Part shown: positions 38,867 through 51,700 of the stretch, one piece after another
Layout of the letters: each line of letters starts with the position of its first letter
Numbering within the stretch: the first letter of the stretch is position 1
Source: Camarhynchus parvulus
Lineage: Eukaryota; Chordata; Aves; Passeriformes; Thraupidae
Assembly (NCBI RefSeq): GCF_901933205.1
Contig: NC_044573.1
Location: forward strand, 33,390,993-33,454,992
Direction of reading: 5' to 3'
DNA: 64,000 nucleotides
Notes under the pieces: model-generated
Seen by the model: the letters and a program-made list of their open reading frames with translations, nothing else
Databases searched by the model: none
What the model was told of the DNA's origin: nothing
Position numbers and translations under genes: made by a program

Positions 38867-39202
38867 ACTTATTTGACTGGCTGGTAGAATACTAATCTCC
38901 CAGTGAGGAAGCAGACCTGTTATTTTAATGACATAAAACCGTACCTCAACCAATGTTTAAGAAACTGCAATTTTATTTTTAAAGACAGCTTTCAAAAGTG
39001 CCCAGTACAAAAGCAAAGGAAAGAAAGCCAAGGCTCATTTTTTTCCCCTGTTCCATATAATTAAGATAAAGGCAGTTTCTGCCAACACTGAAATGAAGGG
39101 AACATTGACAGTATTCAATAAATGGGCAGGCTTAAATCAAAACTTAAGTCGTAAAACCTGAAAGCATGGAAGAATTGTACTTCAAAATCTAGCTTTTTAG
39201 TT

Positions 39203-39221
39203 TTAATTAACAGTTAATTAA
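39203..39221. promoter_or_regulatory. Paired TTAATTAA palindromes (homeodomain-type sites)
   Basis: Two TTAATTAA octamers (39203-39210 and 39214-39221) start 11 bp apart, about one helical turn. TAATTA is the core bound by many homeodomain dimers. AT-rich DNA makes such motifs common, so this is a weak regulatory candidate. Confidence 0.25.
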
Positions 39222-42200
39222 GCTGATAGTTAAAGTCCCTGTCATGCTGTGCAAGAGAAAGAGGTGATATTAAAGCTGTTGTAATATATTTTAAGAAAAG
39301 ATGTCTGAATCTCACAGCATGCAACCTTAACCTTCAGAATGCTAGCACAGCTTTTGTTGCACAGGCTGAAAGGTTAAAAACTGTGGGGAAAGCTTCTCCT
39401 TGACACTAAGAAACACCTGTTTTCACAAGATAGAATTTAGTGCATTGCTGGATGAGATTTGACATTTCTGGCAAACAGTAACCATGCTCAAATAGAGGAC
39501 AGGACAATAATCTAAACAGATGGAAATTTTTTGTGCCTCTCCTCAGTGGTGTGCCTCTGTAGGAAGAGGAGAGGAAAAAACCCATCTCCTTAGAGCCACA
39601 TTACCATCAGAAGATATCCTTAGCTGAGACAGCTCCCCCCAAGGGTGCCTTTTTCCTAATTTTACATCACTTCTGCAGGAATCTCAGATTTAGAGAAACT
39701 ACAGAGTATTTTGCTTGATTCAAGTAGAGAGTCATTTTGGTCAAGTGGATAAACCAGCAAAGACTTAAAATGAAAACTTGTAAAGAAATTTGTCCTTGTA
39801 AATATGACTGAAATGTAATTTATATTGATAAGTGTTCACTTTGGTATTTGTTCACAGTGCTGTGGCATGTCTTGTCAATGCGAAGAACAGAATTAATGCT
39901 TTAGGACTGCAACCCTCAGAAATGGATGGGCAATGAAGTCCTAAGAGGATGAAAAGTCAGACAAGCTATGATTTGGGTCAAAAAAATGACCAAAGTCTAA
40001 TTTCCAGCACAACTCCTCTCCTCCTCCTTCTCCCCCCCACCTCCTTTGTATTTATAAACATGGTTTCCAACCAAAAGAGGTGGGAGATCTATATGAACTG
40101 AACAGGCTACAACTTCTGCTTAATTTCAGATGAGCCATTGAAAGTATGGTGAAGTAATCTATGTTTTGGAAGCTCTTATCCCAGAAGAACACAGTAGTTG
40201 ACACAGTAGTTTTTTTCCTTAAAACTTGTGTTTTGTGCTCAGGCACTTGATCATTCAAGTCATTTGAGTGTCTGCATGCCTCCCTGATCTGGATGAGGCA
40301 GATGTTTGGTGATTGCTGTAATGGTATATCTGTTCTTTAGTGAAAAGATTTCCTTTGATTTGTGGTGCAGTAAATAGCTTATCAATGCCTGGCACAAAAT
40401 TGTTATCTTTATCTCTTCGTAGATGTGTGTCCCTTCTAAGCCTAATGGATTTTTCAAATCAGTGATTGCTAACATAGTTTGACAATATAAACTGAATATT
40501 GTAACAGAAAATGATTGCTGCTAGCCAGAATATTATAGCATTCCTCACCTCTGCTTTCTGATGTTTTAATGCCACTTTCAATGATAGATAATGAGGAATG
40601 GCAGAAGGCAATGCATTGCAGCCAACAGAGTGGCTGTGGTTTTCTGATACCAATATTAACAGCTGTGCTCAGACCATTAATATCAGTATTTGTTCACAGC
40701 TCCATGGGGGTAAGGCAGTCAAGGTATTGCCTGTTCTTTTTTTAAAGTGACAAATGCAGGTTTTCAAATCCTCCTGGAACACTGGCTTTTCAAAGATGAC
40801 TGCTCTACCTGAGAACTGTGCAATGTACTCTTTTGCAATACTTTTCTTCTTTTCAGTAACAATGTGTTATAAGAAGCTGAAACTGGAATTTCTCTGGATT
40901 TGAACCTTTCAATTGGTTATAAGCTCTGTTTGAAGGGTTGCATATGGGATTTCTCATGTGTTGATTTGTTGGAGCATAATTTAAAAATGCTACCTAATTA
41001 CTCATTTCTTTTCCACCTGAACATCTATCAGTCCATTGTGTGTCCACTTACCAGTTTTCATAGACTTGCAGGAGTTTATAAATCTTTGATATGTTTTTGT
41101 TGATCTCAAACATACTTGAAAAATATAATGAGGAAGACACTAGGCAAAAATCTAACAAATGTATTAAATTCTTGGAAACCAGACATACAAGACTGCATTC
41201 TTGTAATGTCTCACCCCATGTCTCTCTGGTTTCTGTATCTTCTCTTTCACAGAGAATGATGTAAATGTTTACCTGAGTTTTTATTTCTTTGTTTATGGGT
41301 TTGTTTGTTTTGTCCTCAGTTAAAGGATGTATATTTTGATGGGTCATAGCAGTGGCAGCAGCAAGCCAGAAAGTTTCCTGTTTTGGGCATCTGCAGAGAG
41401 AGGGCAGCCTGCCAAACTTGTAAGCAGCACCTCCCAAGCAACTGCAAGACTATTATGCCTGTTGTGAAAGATGTTGCATACACATAATAATGAAGTAGTA
41501 CCTTTATTATCTACTGTCTCAGCAGCTACATAGCCATTTACTAGGGAGTCATATGATCAGGGAGCAAATAGGCAACCTGATTTGTGACAAAATTATTAAA
41601 ATGAAAAGCTAAGCTTTTATGCTTATTTAGCTAATGGTCTACAGTGCCTGGAGATGGTTAATCAGGATTTGGCCGAATGTTAAATAATCTTCCTTTCCTT
41701 CTGTGTTTTTTGTTCAGAAACTGTTATGTATGTCCTGTTGTCAGCAGATAAGCTGTATTTCCTGTGTAAGTCAGGAGAGCATTTTGACCTGTCTTGTTGG
41801 GTAGTTTGCAGGTGTAAGTTTTTTTTTTCTTTTTCCTTTTCTGATAGTCTTGAGAGGCAACATGGACTTTGATTCTCCTTCTTAAAAGAGTCAAAGATTT
41901 TATATTCTCACAAGCAAGATGCTTGCAGATTCTTAGCACCATGAGGATCATTTTGGTCTGTTTTGTGCTTTTACTTCATCTATTGGGCTGTTTTGTTTTA
42001 TATCCAGTTATGCTTCTGTTTCAGAGTGGCTTATCTATAATACAGTAGCATTTAGCTTTTCACTTCTCTTTCATATATAGTCATTTGGAAAGCATCTGCT
42101 GTGCTACACTTTTGAAAATACATGCTTTGTAATTTTGTAGGAAGTCTGCCCAGCAATCAGTACACCTTTCTTCTAAAGTTTAATTAAAGTATTTGCTCTT

Positions 42201-45200
42201 CTGTGTATGAAGCTTTGCCTCCCCAGAAAAGTTTCAGCCTTTATGAGTGTGAATTGTGATCCATTATTGGATACTAATTCTTCTGGGCTCCACTCTGCAG
42301 GAAAGGGTGGACAGGAAAGTAATTACAGTAGCAAGTGTTTCTTGTGACGTAAATGCTGTTTCTGGCCATTTATTGAAGCAATCTCTCAGCATGATGGCAA
42401 AGCAGAAGTCAATGGTGCATGAACAAATAGGTCTTTGATATCAGTAGCAAACCGTCCCCACAATGAATCACATAAAGGGACAGGCTGCAATGGTGATGCC
42501 AGGGCTCTGCTGCTTTGCCAGGAGACTGATGATAGGGGTCCCTTGACATGGATTGTAATCCAGATGGAGAAATTATCACTCTATATTGGTAAATTCTCTA
42601 GAATAACAAATCACTGACCAACTTAACTATAGCTTTCTGATGGGGAAGGGTTACAGAATAGATGGAACAGTAGCTAGGTAGAGGTGGATAACGGGGTTTT
42701 TGGAACTAGCAGATCTTGTGGGCAAGATGCTGTGTCATTTTTGTAGGACTGGCCTTATTAAACTAGGAATACTCAATGGCTCTATAAATTACAGCACTAA
42801 GCCATAATCTGTAACCCTAAAGTATGTGCTTTTCGCTATCTAAAATGGAACGTTCTTCCCAGCTTCTTCAAGTGGTCTGGGTTTAAATGCAATGGTATTT
42901 TCAGTGTCCTGTAGATTTTTGCAAGTTTTGCAGCAGCCCACATTCATAGATGGAGGCAGTGGCAGTCACAATAGTGTGCAGTAATATAAATACCTGCTGT
43001 TTGCAAATCAGCTTTTCACTACCTCGAGTCTTTGCAGTTCCACAAAGTTTTGCTCTAAACAATTGTGCAGCAGATGCACAGTTAAGGAAAAATACACCAC
43101 GCTGTACAACTCAAGCCAGAACACATTCATGATCCTGATGGGGATGAAATGTATATAATTGTATTTGTTCATTCTGAATTTTACTCTTATTGAAGACAAT
43201 AAGCACAAAACCAGAGAATTCTGCCAACATAAGGTGGCAACTGACAAAGCTCAGTTTCCACCTCACCTTGTGAAGGTGCTGTAATGCAGCACAAAGGCAA
43301 AGGTAAGGTTGTACTGCAGGGCTTAAGAAACATTTCCCAGTTAAACACCATTATTTTGATATCAGGCTTTAGACTGATTATTGGGAAACATAGCTGTCAT
43401 TCTTTAAAAAGCTTTGGGCATGGAATGAAATCTGTAGCATACCCATTTGAAATGGAGAAATCTACCAAGTGAGCTAACTCCTGTGTAGAATTGTCTGTTC
43501 TTGCCCAACAGTATGTAGCAGTACACAGTCTACCAAGCTAAATGATGTCTTTGTGCAGTTTGCAAATATGACTTCTGATTATTTTTCAAATGTAAGTATT
43601 TCTATTGTATGAATCACACAGAAGACTGCATTTTGTTTCTGTGAACAAACCCTTTACGTGTTTTCTCCAGTACAGTCACTGATATTAGCCTGTTACAGGA
43701 GCATAAAGTGCTGCTAGAATATTACAGCAAGTAGGTATTTCCATGTTTCCCATAACTATGCGTAATATGAAATACAGCAAGTGCACTATCTGGTAAAAAA
43801 TCATATGCTTGTACCAACCAAGCATAGAAATTGGTTTCCCAGATCACTCACTGCATATAGTGGAGGGTCAGCACGTGACAAACCTTGAAAGCATTGCAAG
43901 TAAATGAATTCAGATAATGCAGAGACCATAGAACTGCTGTTTGACATTAATTAATTGCCTTCTGTCTGTCTTTCTGATGTAGCAGAAATATAAGTTCCCA
44001 AAACAATGTACATTGGAGTATTTATGTATAAACTTAAGAGGTATGCCTGGAGCAGTAACTTTATTTAGCTGTTTTTACAGGAAACAACATACCATACTCA
44101 GCAAAATGCTCAATTTTTCTGCTGCGTTTATATCCAAATTTCTTTGCTTTATCTCCAGGGTCATATCCAATGAGTTCTGCAGACTAGAGCAGCAAACTGA
44201 TTTTCCTTGCAATGCTGCAGTTTGCAGAACTCGTAGTTTGATTTTTGCACTGTTGTAATTTTCCATAGAGTTCTTTACCCCATCCTCTGTCTGGCTGCCT
44301 AGTTTGAGCAATGCCTCACATCCCATAACTTATCACTCTTTTGCTATTGCTGACTCAATCTGAGCACCAATGATTTTTGACTGATGTGACTAAGCAGTTT
44401 TCAATACAATTTGTAATTTGAAGCTAGATTTTGAAGCATTTAATCTTCCATGCTTTCAAGCTTGTATGTGACAGTGATGTTAGCAATGCAACAACCTAGT
44501 TTTGCTAATTTACTCTATTCCTTTACTAATGTAACTCATTGTACCCAGCTATAATATTTACCCTGCATATGAAATGTCCTTAAATGTACATGTAGGTATC
44601 ATGTGCATGCATGTCGTGTGTAGGTATCATCAGCAAGAAGAAATATGTACAGCATGTACTGAGCTTTGGCTTCAAAAGTTCAAGACTTTAAAGCATGTTA
44701 GAGAATGTTTTACTTCCTCAGAAAGATGACAGCCATTAATTTAAATTACATTGCTTTTCAAAATTCCAGCAATGAGAGTAGAGTGAAATTGCAGGTTCTC
44801 TGAATTTGTAGAAATGATCCAGAGAAGTGGATGGACAGAGAAAAGCTAGGTAGTCCAGAGCCCCACACAAAGAGATAGTCTACAAAACTCCATTTCTGAA
44901 TCGCTTCTCACATCTGAGCACTATGCCTTAATGCTTCACCAGGCCTGAAGTATCCTGTAATAACTGGAATTACCTGTAGTACTGTTCTGAGATTCCTTGT
45001 CCCTGCTTCAAGACAAAATTAAACTGAAAGCTCACTGTTGGAAATAAACCACACTGACAACATTTTACACTGATCTCTAAAATCAGAGTGAGTGGGACAG
45101 AAGAAACCAATGCAAAGAGGTATGTTCATATTAAAATTAATATGATTTCTACTTTATTAATAGGTTTTTTAGTTTTGGAAAAAAGAATTTCAAACATAGT

Positions 45201-45288
45201 TTATCAGAGATAGTTGTCAACTTGCATCTAAAATGTTTCACAAACATTAATAGGCCCAGCATAATTTTGTGAGCAGCCTTTAATTTCA

Positions 45289-45313
45289 TAAGATGAAGGA
45301 TACCTTCATCTTA
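45289..45313. repeat. Perfect 11-bp hairpin with 3-nt loop
   Basis: TAAGATGAAGG (45289-45299), loop ATA, CCTTCATCTTA (45303-45313). The arms are exact reverse complements. It probably arose by strand-switching during replication. Confidence 0.8.
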
Positions 45314-45504
45314 CAGAGTATGTGCCAAGGGAGATTCTTAGGTATGTTTCACCTGAACATGTCTTCTTATAATCATTGTTAATTTACAAAGATCTGAAGA
45401 CAAAAGAATGCTATAAATCCATTCTGAAGGGAAAAAAATTGCTAGGTTGAAGAACTGTATTGATCACAATTCTTTATGCTTTTACTCTGTAGAAGAAAAG
45501 GATG

Positions 45505-45757
45505 TGGGGAATGAGTTTTTAAGATTTGTTTTATGGCTCATTAGTCTGCTCTGATTTTGATTGGTAACAAATTCAACTAATTTCTCTTAAGTCAAATATG
45601 TTTTGCCTGTGAGGGAAATTGGTGAGTGATCTGTCCCTGCCCTTATCTCAACTCGTGAGCTTTCTGTTACATTTTCTCTCCCCTGACCTGCTGAGGAGGG
45701 CAGTGATGGAGTGGTTTCAGTGGGTGCCTGGTGTCCAGCCCAGGTCAAGCCACCACA
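45505..45757 (-). mobile_element. Avian LTR fragment, minus strand
   Basis: Read on the minus strand, it starts 'TGTGGTGGCTTGACCTGGGC' and continues 'TGGACACCAGGCACCCACTG', 'CCTCCTCAGCAGGTCAGGGG', 'AGAGAAAATGTAACAGAAAG', 'CTCACGAGTTGAGATAAGGG', 'AGATCACTCACCAATTTCCC' and 'TTACCAATCAAAATCAGAGC'. This order matches the 5' part of a very common avian LTR family, recalled from memory, that begins TGTCATGGTTTGACC. Only about 250 bp is present; the rest of the LTR, which would lie to the left, is missing or unrecognisable. I see no internal region or target duplication. Confidence 0.65.
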
Positions 45758-48700
45758 CCATGATACTTTTGATCTGGCTGAAATCATTTTCCCACAGTGT
45801 TTAAACCTGATAGTTCCAAACTGGATGTAAGACCTGTAATCCTAGAAAGGTAGGGATGGGTCAGCCTTGTTCCAGTGTGCGTTTGGGGACCCTGACCAGA
45901 AGCCAAACAAAACACTACTGTACTCTTCTTGTTCCCAACATCATAATAAACACCTTCAACAAGCAGAGTCTGCCAGCAATTTGGTATATTTCACAAACTC
46001 AGCCTTCTTTTTATACCTGAATAGGACAATGCACGTAGAAAAAACTTAAAAAGCAGCTCCACTGACCATGCAATTTTTTAAAGTAAGCCATACAGTTTAC
46101 ATATTCCTATAAACCATACCTAGTGGCTTGTTTCGTATTTCATTGGGTAGGCTATTCTGTGGATTAAACTTTGACTCAGGTTTATATCACTTCTGCAGTA
46201 ACTGCTTTATTGTGGTTACATCGTTACCATTACAATTTAACCTCAGGTAAAGAAGAAATAAAAATCTCATAGCTCTGCACAATTTTTCTGCTTGTAAATC
46301 TGGTGATCGTGGCTTTACGTTTTCTACCTCAGCTAATACAAAGTCAGTTCCTATTTTCCAATAATACAGACTGAGGTTGTGCATTCTCCGTCAAAAGTAG
46401 CTATCTCATGGGTCCTACTGCACATAATCCATTTTTCAGTGCAAGCAGAAAAAGTCCTAATAATAATAATAATTAAGGGGGGAAACTACCACTTGGACTT
46501 TTCTGCCTGTAGTTTACAGAGCACAAATGAAATCAATGCTTCCTACCATGAAGACTCTTGTTCAGAGACAGGTAAAGGGCTGGAGACAGAACAGAAAGGG
46601 GCAATGTCCTGAATGTCAGTGTGGACAGGCTGATTTCCAGTTGAAAATGCCAGAGCAATGGTTACAGAGTCCTTTGTCAGACTCTGGATGCTCTCTGTGC
46701 GTACATCAGGTGAGTATCTGACCTTGGTGGAATTGGTTTCTTTTTCATAAATAAGCCTTATCAAAAAAGAAAGCTCTTGTGCTACAGCAGTGCAATGCTT
46801 TGGAATACCAGGACTGGAAAAAATTCAGTCAGAACTGCTCAGTGAGACCTGTGCAGAATTTGTGGTGAAGAGCTCGAGCCTCCCTTTGTTAACTAGCTAA
46901 ATACCTACCCAACAATTTCAAGCCAGAAGATCTCATCTTTGGAGGAACTGTTCCTACTCCAGTTGAAATCTATGAAGCTTTTTGTAGTGACTTCATTGAA
47001 AACAGATTTTCTCTCTTTTTCTCTTTCACTAATTTGTCAAGTCAACACTGAAAAAGCTTAGTATTTATGTTAATTGACAGCAGAGTTTTGCCAAAAAGCT
47101 GTGAAAAGTAGATGAGTGGGTTGTAAAAAAGCGGCAGCATAAATGCTAAATGTGGTTAATCTGGAAAAGTGTTTGAGAAAAGTGGAAACAATTACCATTA
47201 ATAGTTTATTTTAGAATCGCATTAACTAACAATTAATTTGGAATGCCTTAATAAAGCAAGGTAGGGAAGTTATGTAATCAGTAAGGTTTTGTTCTGATCT
47301 TATTTGTATCTTTGAAAATGACAGTGCTTGCTCTGCTGAAACCAATTAAATTATAACAGCCAAATCAGGAGCACCCCTTGCTCAATTAACAGCAATTTTA
47401 TTTGTATAAAGTGCGTCAGAAATGTGATGGGATTAACCCTGGTTTATGTCACCTGAGTACCTAATCCAAAAGACTTATGGTTAAATTGATATTGACTGTC
47501 ACAGAATTGATGAAACTTTGACCATTTAGAGTTACCTGACAAGTGATTCTCCTTTGAACCATTTCTGATGTTTTCATGTATATTGCTATGCAAGGACTCA
47601 AGAGAAAATACTGTGATCAGAGAGAGCAAACTATCAAAGTTTAGAAGTAGATGAAATGGTAAGAATTGATTAGATTTATTTTTTACTACTTCTTCATTAC
47701 CACATTACCATTCCTCAGCACTTCAGATGGAAATTATCTCCAGGGAATTTTTGCATTGCTTTGAAGAACAATATTGTAATATTAAAAAAATGGAAAGTAT
47801 AAAAAAATGAACTGCAGGGGTGTTTAAATCTGAACACTAATAATGACCAAAAATCCTCTAGATATTGGTTTATTAAGATCATTGAGAAAACCCACCAAAC
47901 AAAGATAGCTAATTTTTTTAATAAGTCAGTGGGGTTAAAAAATGTGCTTGGTAGTAGTTAAGGTCTCAGAGAGATAAGGAACATTTTCTAAGGAGCAATT
48001 TCCTCTGAGTTGAATTTGGGATATTACGACAGCAAGCACTTTCTTACTCAGATCTGCTGCCACTAAGGTTTTGGTCCTCTGTGACTGCAGACCCCAGAGC
48101 ACACTTCACTGTGGGCTTTCTTACCATATTTTTGTAGTAATGGATGCATTAAACATAAGGATGGAAGAATCTGCAGAGTATTTATTGACAGAAGTAATCT
48201 GGAAAGATTATGTTACTCCCTCTGATTGGTGCTTAATTTGTCCTTTTAGAGAGAGTGGTTTTGATGAGGGTGTACAATGTTCAGAGGGACCATCTGAATC
48301 TGTTACTCAACATCAGCTGCAGAATAGTTGAAGTCTGAGAATTTGCAATGTTTTCCCAGTTTTTATGTTTTCACGGGAGATACTGTATTGTCACAGTCTT
48401 TTTCTAGTAATTGTCCAAATTCTATTAGAAGATAGATCTATCTATTCCCCCAGCTACTTCATTTTACTCTGTCCTTGAGCAGAACTAAACCATTAAACAG
48501 TACTGAAGCTTATTAATTCATTACCACATAATTCTCGTACATGTATCTGTGCTATCCTACCATTTCTTTGCTATGATTTTACGATGCAGTACTGAAAAAA
48601 GTCGTCTACTATTGAGGCCATGTTATGCTTCAAATTCAATTTTAGAAATCTCTGTTCTATAAAATAAAAAATGCTTAAAGCTGAACTATAGTAAAAAATG

Positions 48701-51700
48701 CTTCTTCAACAGTCTGCAAATAAAAAATAGTGGAACTCTTTGTTTTTAATGTATCAAGTCAGTTAGCTTGCTTTTTAACTAGAGAGGTCTAGTCACTTTT
48801 TTGTTTCAAATGCACTTACTCAAACACAGCTGTGTGCATTGCTCTATCGTATTCCACTAAAACCAGGTAAGCCATTCTGAGGTGGAAAATGCAGCTAGCA
48901 ATGTGTAATATTATTGCCCACATGGTAGTACTACTAGAAAATGAAAAACAATAATCATAGCTTTCATTAATGATTTATAGAGATCTGTAGTGTTATAACC
49001 ATAAAGTTGTAATAGGAACAAGAAGCATGCTGCCAGTCTGTTAATATTACAGTTTAAAATTAATCCTTATTCATGTATCATTTCTTCAATTCTTGTGTAA
49101 CGTATCATGCATCATAATCCAGCAATTGCAACAAACTTGATTCCAAAAAATCTGATTCTGAGTCTCTGACAGGAAAAATCTGTTTCTGCAGTTTAATAAT
49201 GTGTGTCATGGTGGTGTATGTGGAATTGTCTGTGAGCTGAGCCTGTCTTGTCATTGGAACAATTCAGTAGGATCACAAGATCCTGGTGCAGCTAAAATTT
49301 TATTCACTGATCTTTGACTTCTCACTCAGGGGTGGTGTTATGCGAGGAAATTTTGCTGTGTGAAGTGGTGCATCTTCAACAGCAATGCAGTATTTTGTTG
49401 TTTGGTGTAATTTGCACATTCCAAAAGACAATTCTCTAACAACTGGCACTGCTTGACATTGTTCAGTGAGATGTGTTCCCAGACATTTGGAAGAGTTACT
49501 TGATTTCAGGATTGCATAGAAAAGTTGCAGTATAATGAGTCCTAACTATATCTGCAAAGATTTTGTGTGCTCCTGATGACTGTATTGTGATAGAACAACA
49601 GCAACAAAACAAAGACAGTGAGTTAAATAGCTTTTTTGTGAAGAGAAGTGTTGGCTTTAATTTTTAATTGACATGTATTTAAAGGGCACAACATATAAAA
49701 TAGTCAGTTATAACTATGTTGGTTCACTGAAGTAGTGTTTCCAAAGTCACACCTTGTTTTTCATTAAATATCTACAAAAAAGATATGTAACAATGTTCTA
49801 TCTTCCTTTTTTTTCTTTTCTGTAAAGATAAGAAGGAAGTTTCAATTTCCCAAATTATACATTTCAAAGTGTATATACTATGCAGGCAAATAATATATTT
49901 TGATTCTTTTTAGTCATCTAAATCTAAGACTCACTGAACAAGTGTTTGGAAGACAAATTCCTTATTTAGTGTGGTGTAATTTATTAGACTAAAAGGAGAG
50001 TATTTTTCTTCCAATGTATCTATAGAACAGGAAAAACCCCTAACCGTCTTCCATTCCAGGTTTTTTAAAATGTTAATGTAATAGATATGTACAGCATAGC
50101 TCTTACACTCTTTACAAGAGGAGTTATTAAAATGAAATTAGAAATCCGGATGAATAGTATTAGGATAAAATGAGGAACTCTTCTAATGAATTTTGGTGTT
50201 GGATTTCTAATGGTAAAATTTTAATGAATTTTAGAGTTTGTAAAGAACTAGTTCTTTATAAAGGTTAGAAGTTGAAATGAGACAGAATTACCTTCATGTG
50301 CTTGATTTTAAATGCAGAACAATGAAATGCATACATATTGTATTTCATATGTTAAAAGGACTTCTTATTATCAACAGAGACAGATGTGATATCATAAGTC
50401 ATTGAAAGGCAAAAACGGGAATTGCCTGAACTTTGATTTTAAATATGGGGATGAAATTATACTGTGATGCTGCAGAAACTCAAACTCATTCCAAAAAGGC
50501 ATTACAATGAATAAATGCTTTGACCAAGATATTAATACATGCTATGGGAAAAAATAATAAATTATCTTTAAATATAGATCAATTATTATAAAATCTAATA
50601 CATTTTTATGCACAAAACAATTTTTATAGTCTCTAGCAAGTTTTAATTTTTTTTTATTAAAAAACTTTATGAACGTCTTGATATATTTGCAAATAGAATA
50701 CTTCAGGAATATTAGGAGAAAAAGAATTGATAGATGCCTTACAGGACTTATTTCAGCACTGGGATTCATCCACAGCTTTACTGGAATGGCAATCTGATCT
50801 ACCATTAAAGCCTACTAGAAGTATTTAGCTCTTAAAGATGGAGGGGACTTAAATCTTCAGATAGAAAATCAGCTGCACAGTGTCTCCTTATTGCCACAGG
50901 AGAAGTTCCTGAATAAGAAGTATCTTAAAACTAAGGACACTGGAACTGCTGGAGAAGTGTTATGATACTTCCTGAACAATGTCTTATACGCAGCTTGGGG
51001 AGAATATGAGTGAGAGATGTATTAATATCTGTCAGTTAAGGTTGGTGAACAAATTGATAAATTGTCCCATCATGAGCGTCAGTTTTGGAAAGCATCCATG
51101 AACTTGGGAAGAGTATTGATGGTCTACTGATCCTTAAGAAAAAAGTATTCTTGGACATTTACATCTCTAACAGTGCATAAAATGAAAGTTCTGTAATGAT
51201 TAATCAATATACTCTTGGTGTCTGTGTGCTTATGTTGGTCATCTCAGTAAACAGGAAAGGCTCATGCAGCTTGAACTGTGCATGACACCAACCATCATGC
51301 TTTCCTTGGGAAGCAAAGGTGTGCAGGGAATCTGCAAGTCAATCTGTTTGTAAGAAGCCTGAACAAGGACTGAACTTACAGCAAGCATTTGTGCTGTCTT
51401 TACAGATGTACCAGCGTACATATAACTGGCCATTAGTTTGGTTTTTTTTCCTCTATGAGCCCTAATGTCTTAATGTACATTTTGTATGCACTGAACTTAT
51501 GATGTGTTGAAAATTTCTGTAGGCTAAATAAATCTAAATATGCTTTTCCAGCAGCTGCCACTTAATGGTGTAGTCTAACAGGTACCTCAACATCATTTTG
51601 AGATTCACACTTCTATAAATGCAGATCTGGAAGGCAACACTGACTTAGATTCACTCTGTGATGAAAATTAATCTTGTTACTGTGGTTTAAGATATCATCA

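Larger units (their letters stand above)
38867..45504. other. Unique AT-rich noncoding stretch
   Basis: No gene or named repeat. The 129-codon minus frame (41048-41437) has no domain. A C7 run lies near 40031. Homeodomain-type TAATTA motifs recur (39203-39221 is listed separately). Confidence 0.5.

Noticed and set aside
46502..46720. Possible exon: acceptor-like TTTACAG at about 46512-46518, donors GACAG/GTAAAG (about 46572) and CATCAG/GTGAGT (about 46710)
   Set aside because: The encoded peptide resembles no protein I know, and splice-like motifs are frequent in noncoding DNA. RNA-seq would be needed.
48071..48331. 86-codon open frame with acidic, protein-like text
   Set aside because: No domain or family recognised, and flanking sequence lacks clear splice sites.
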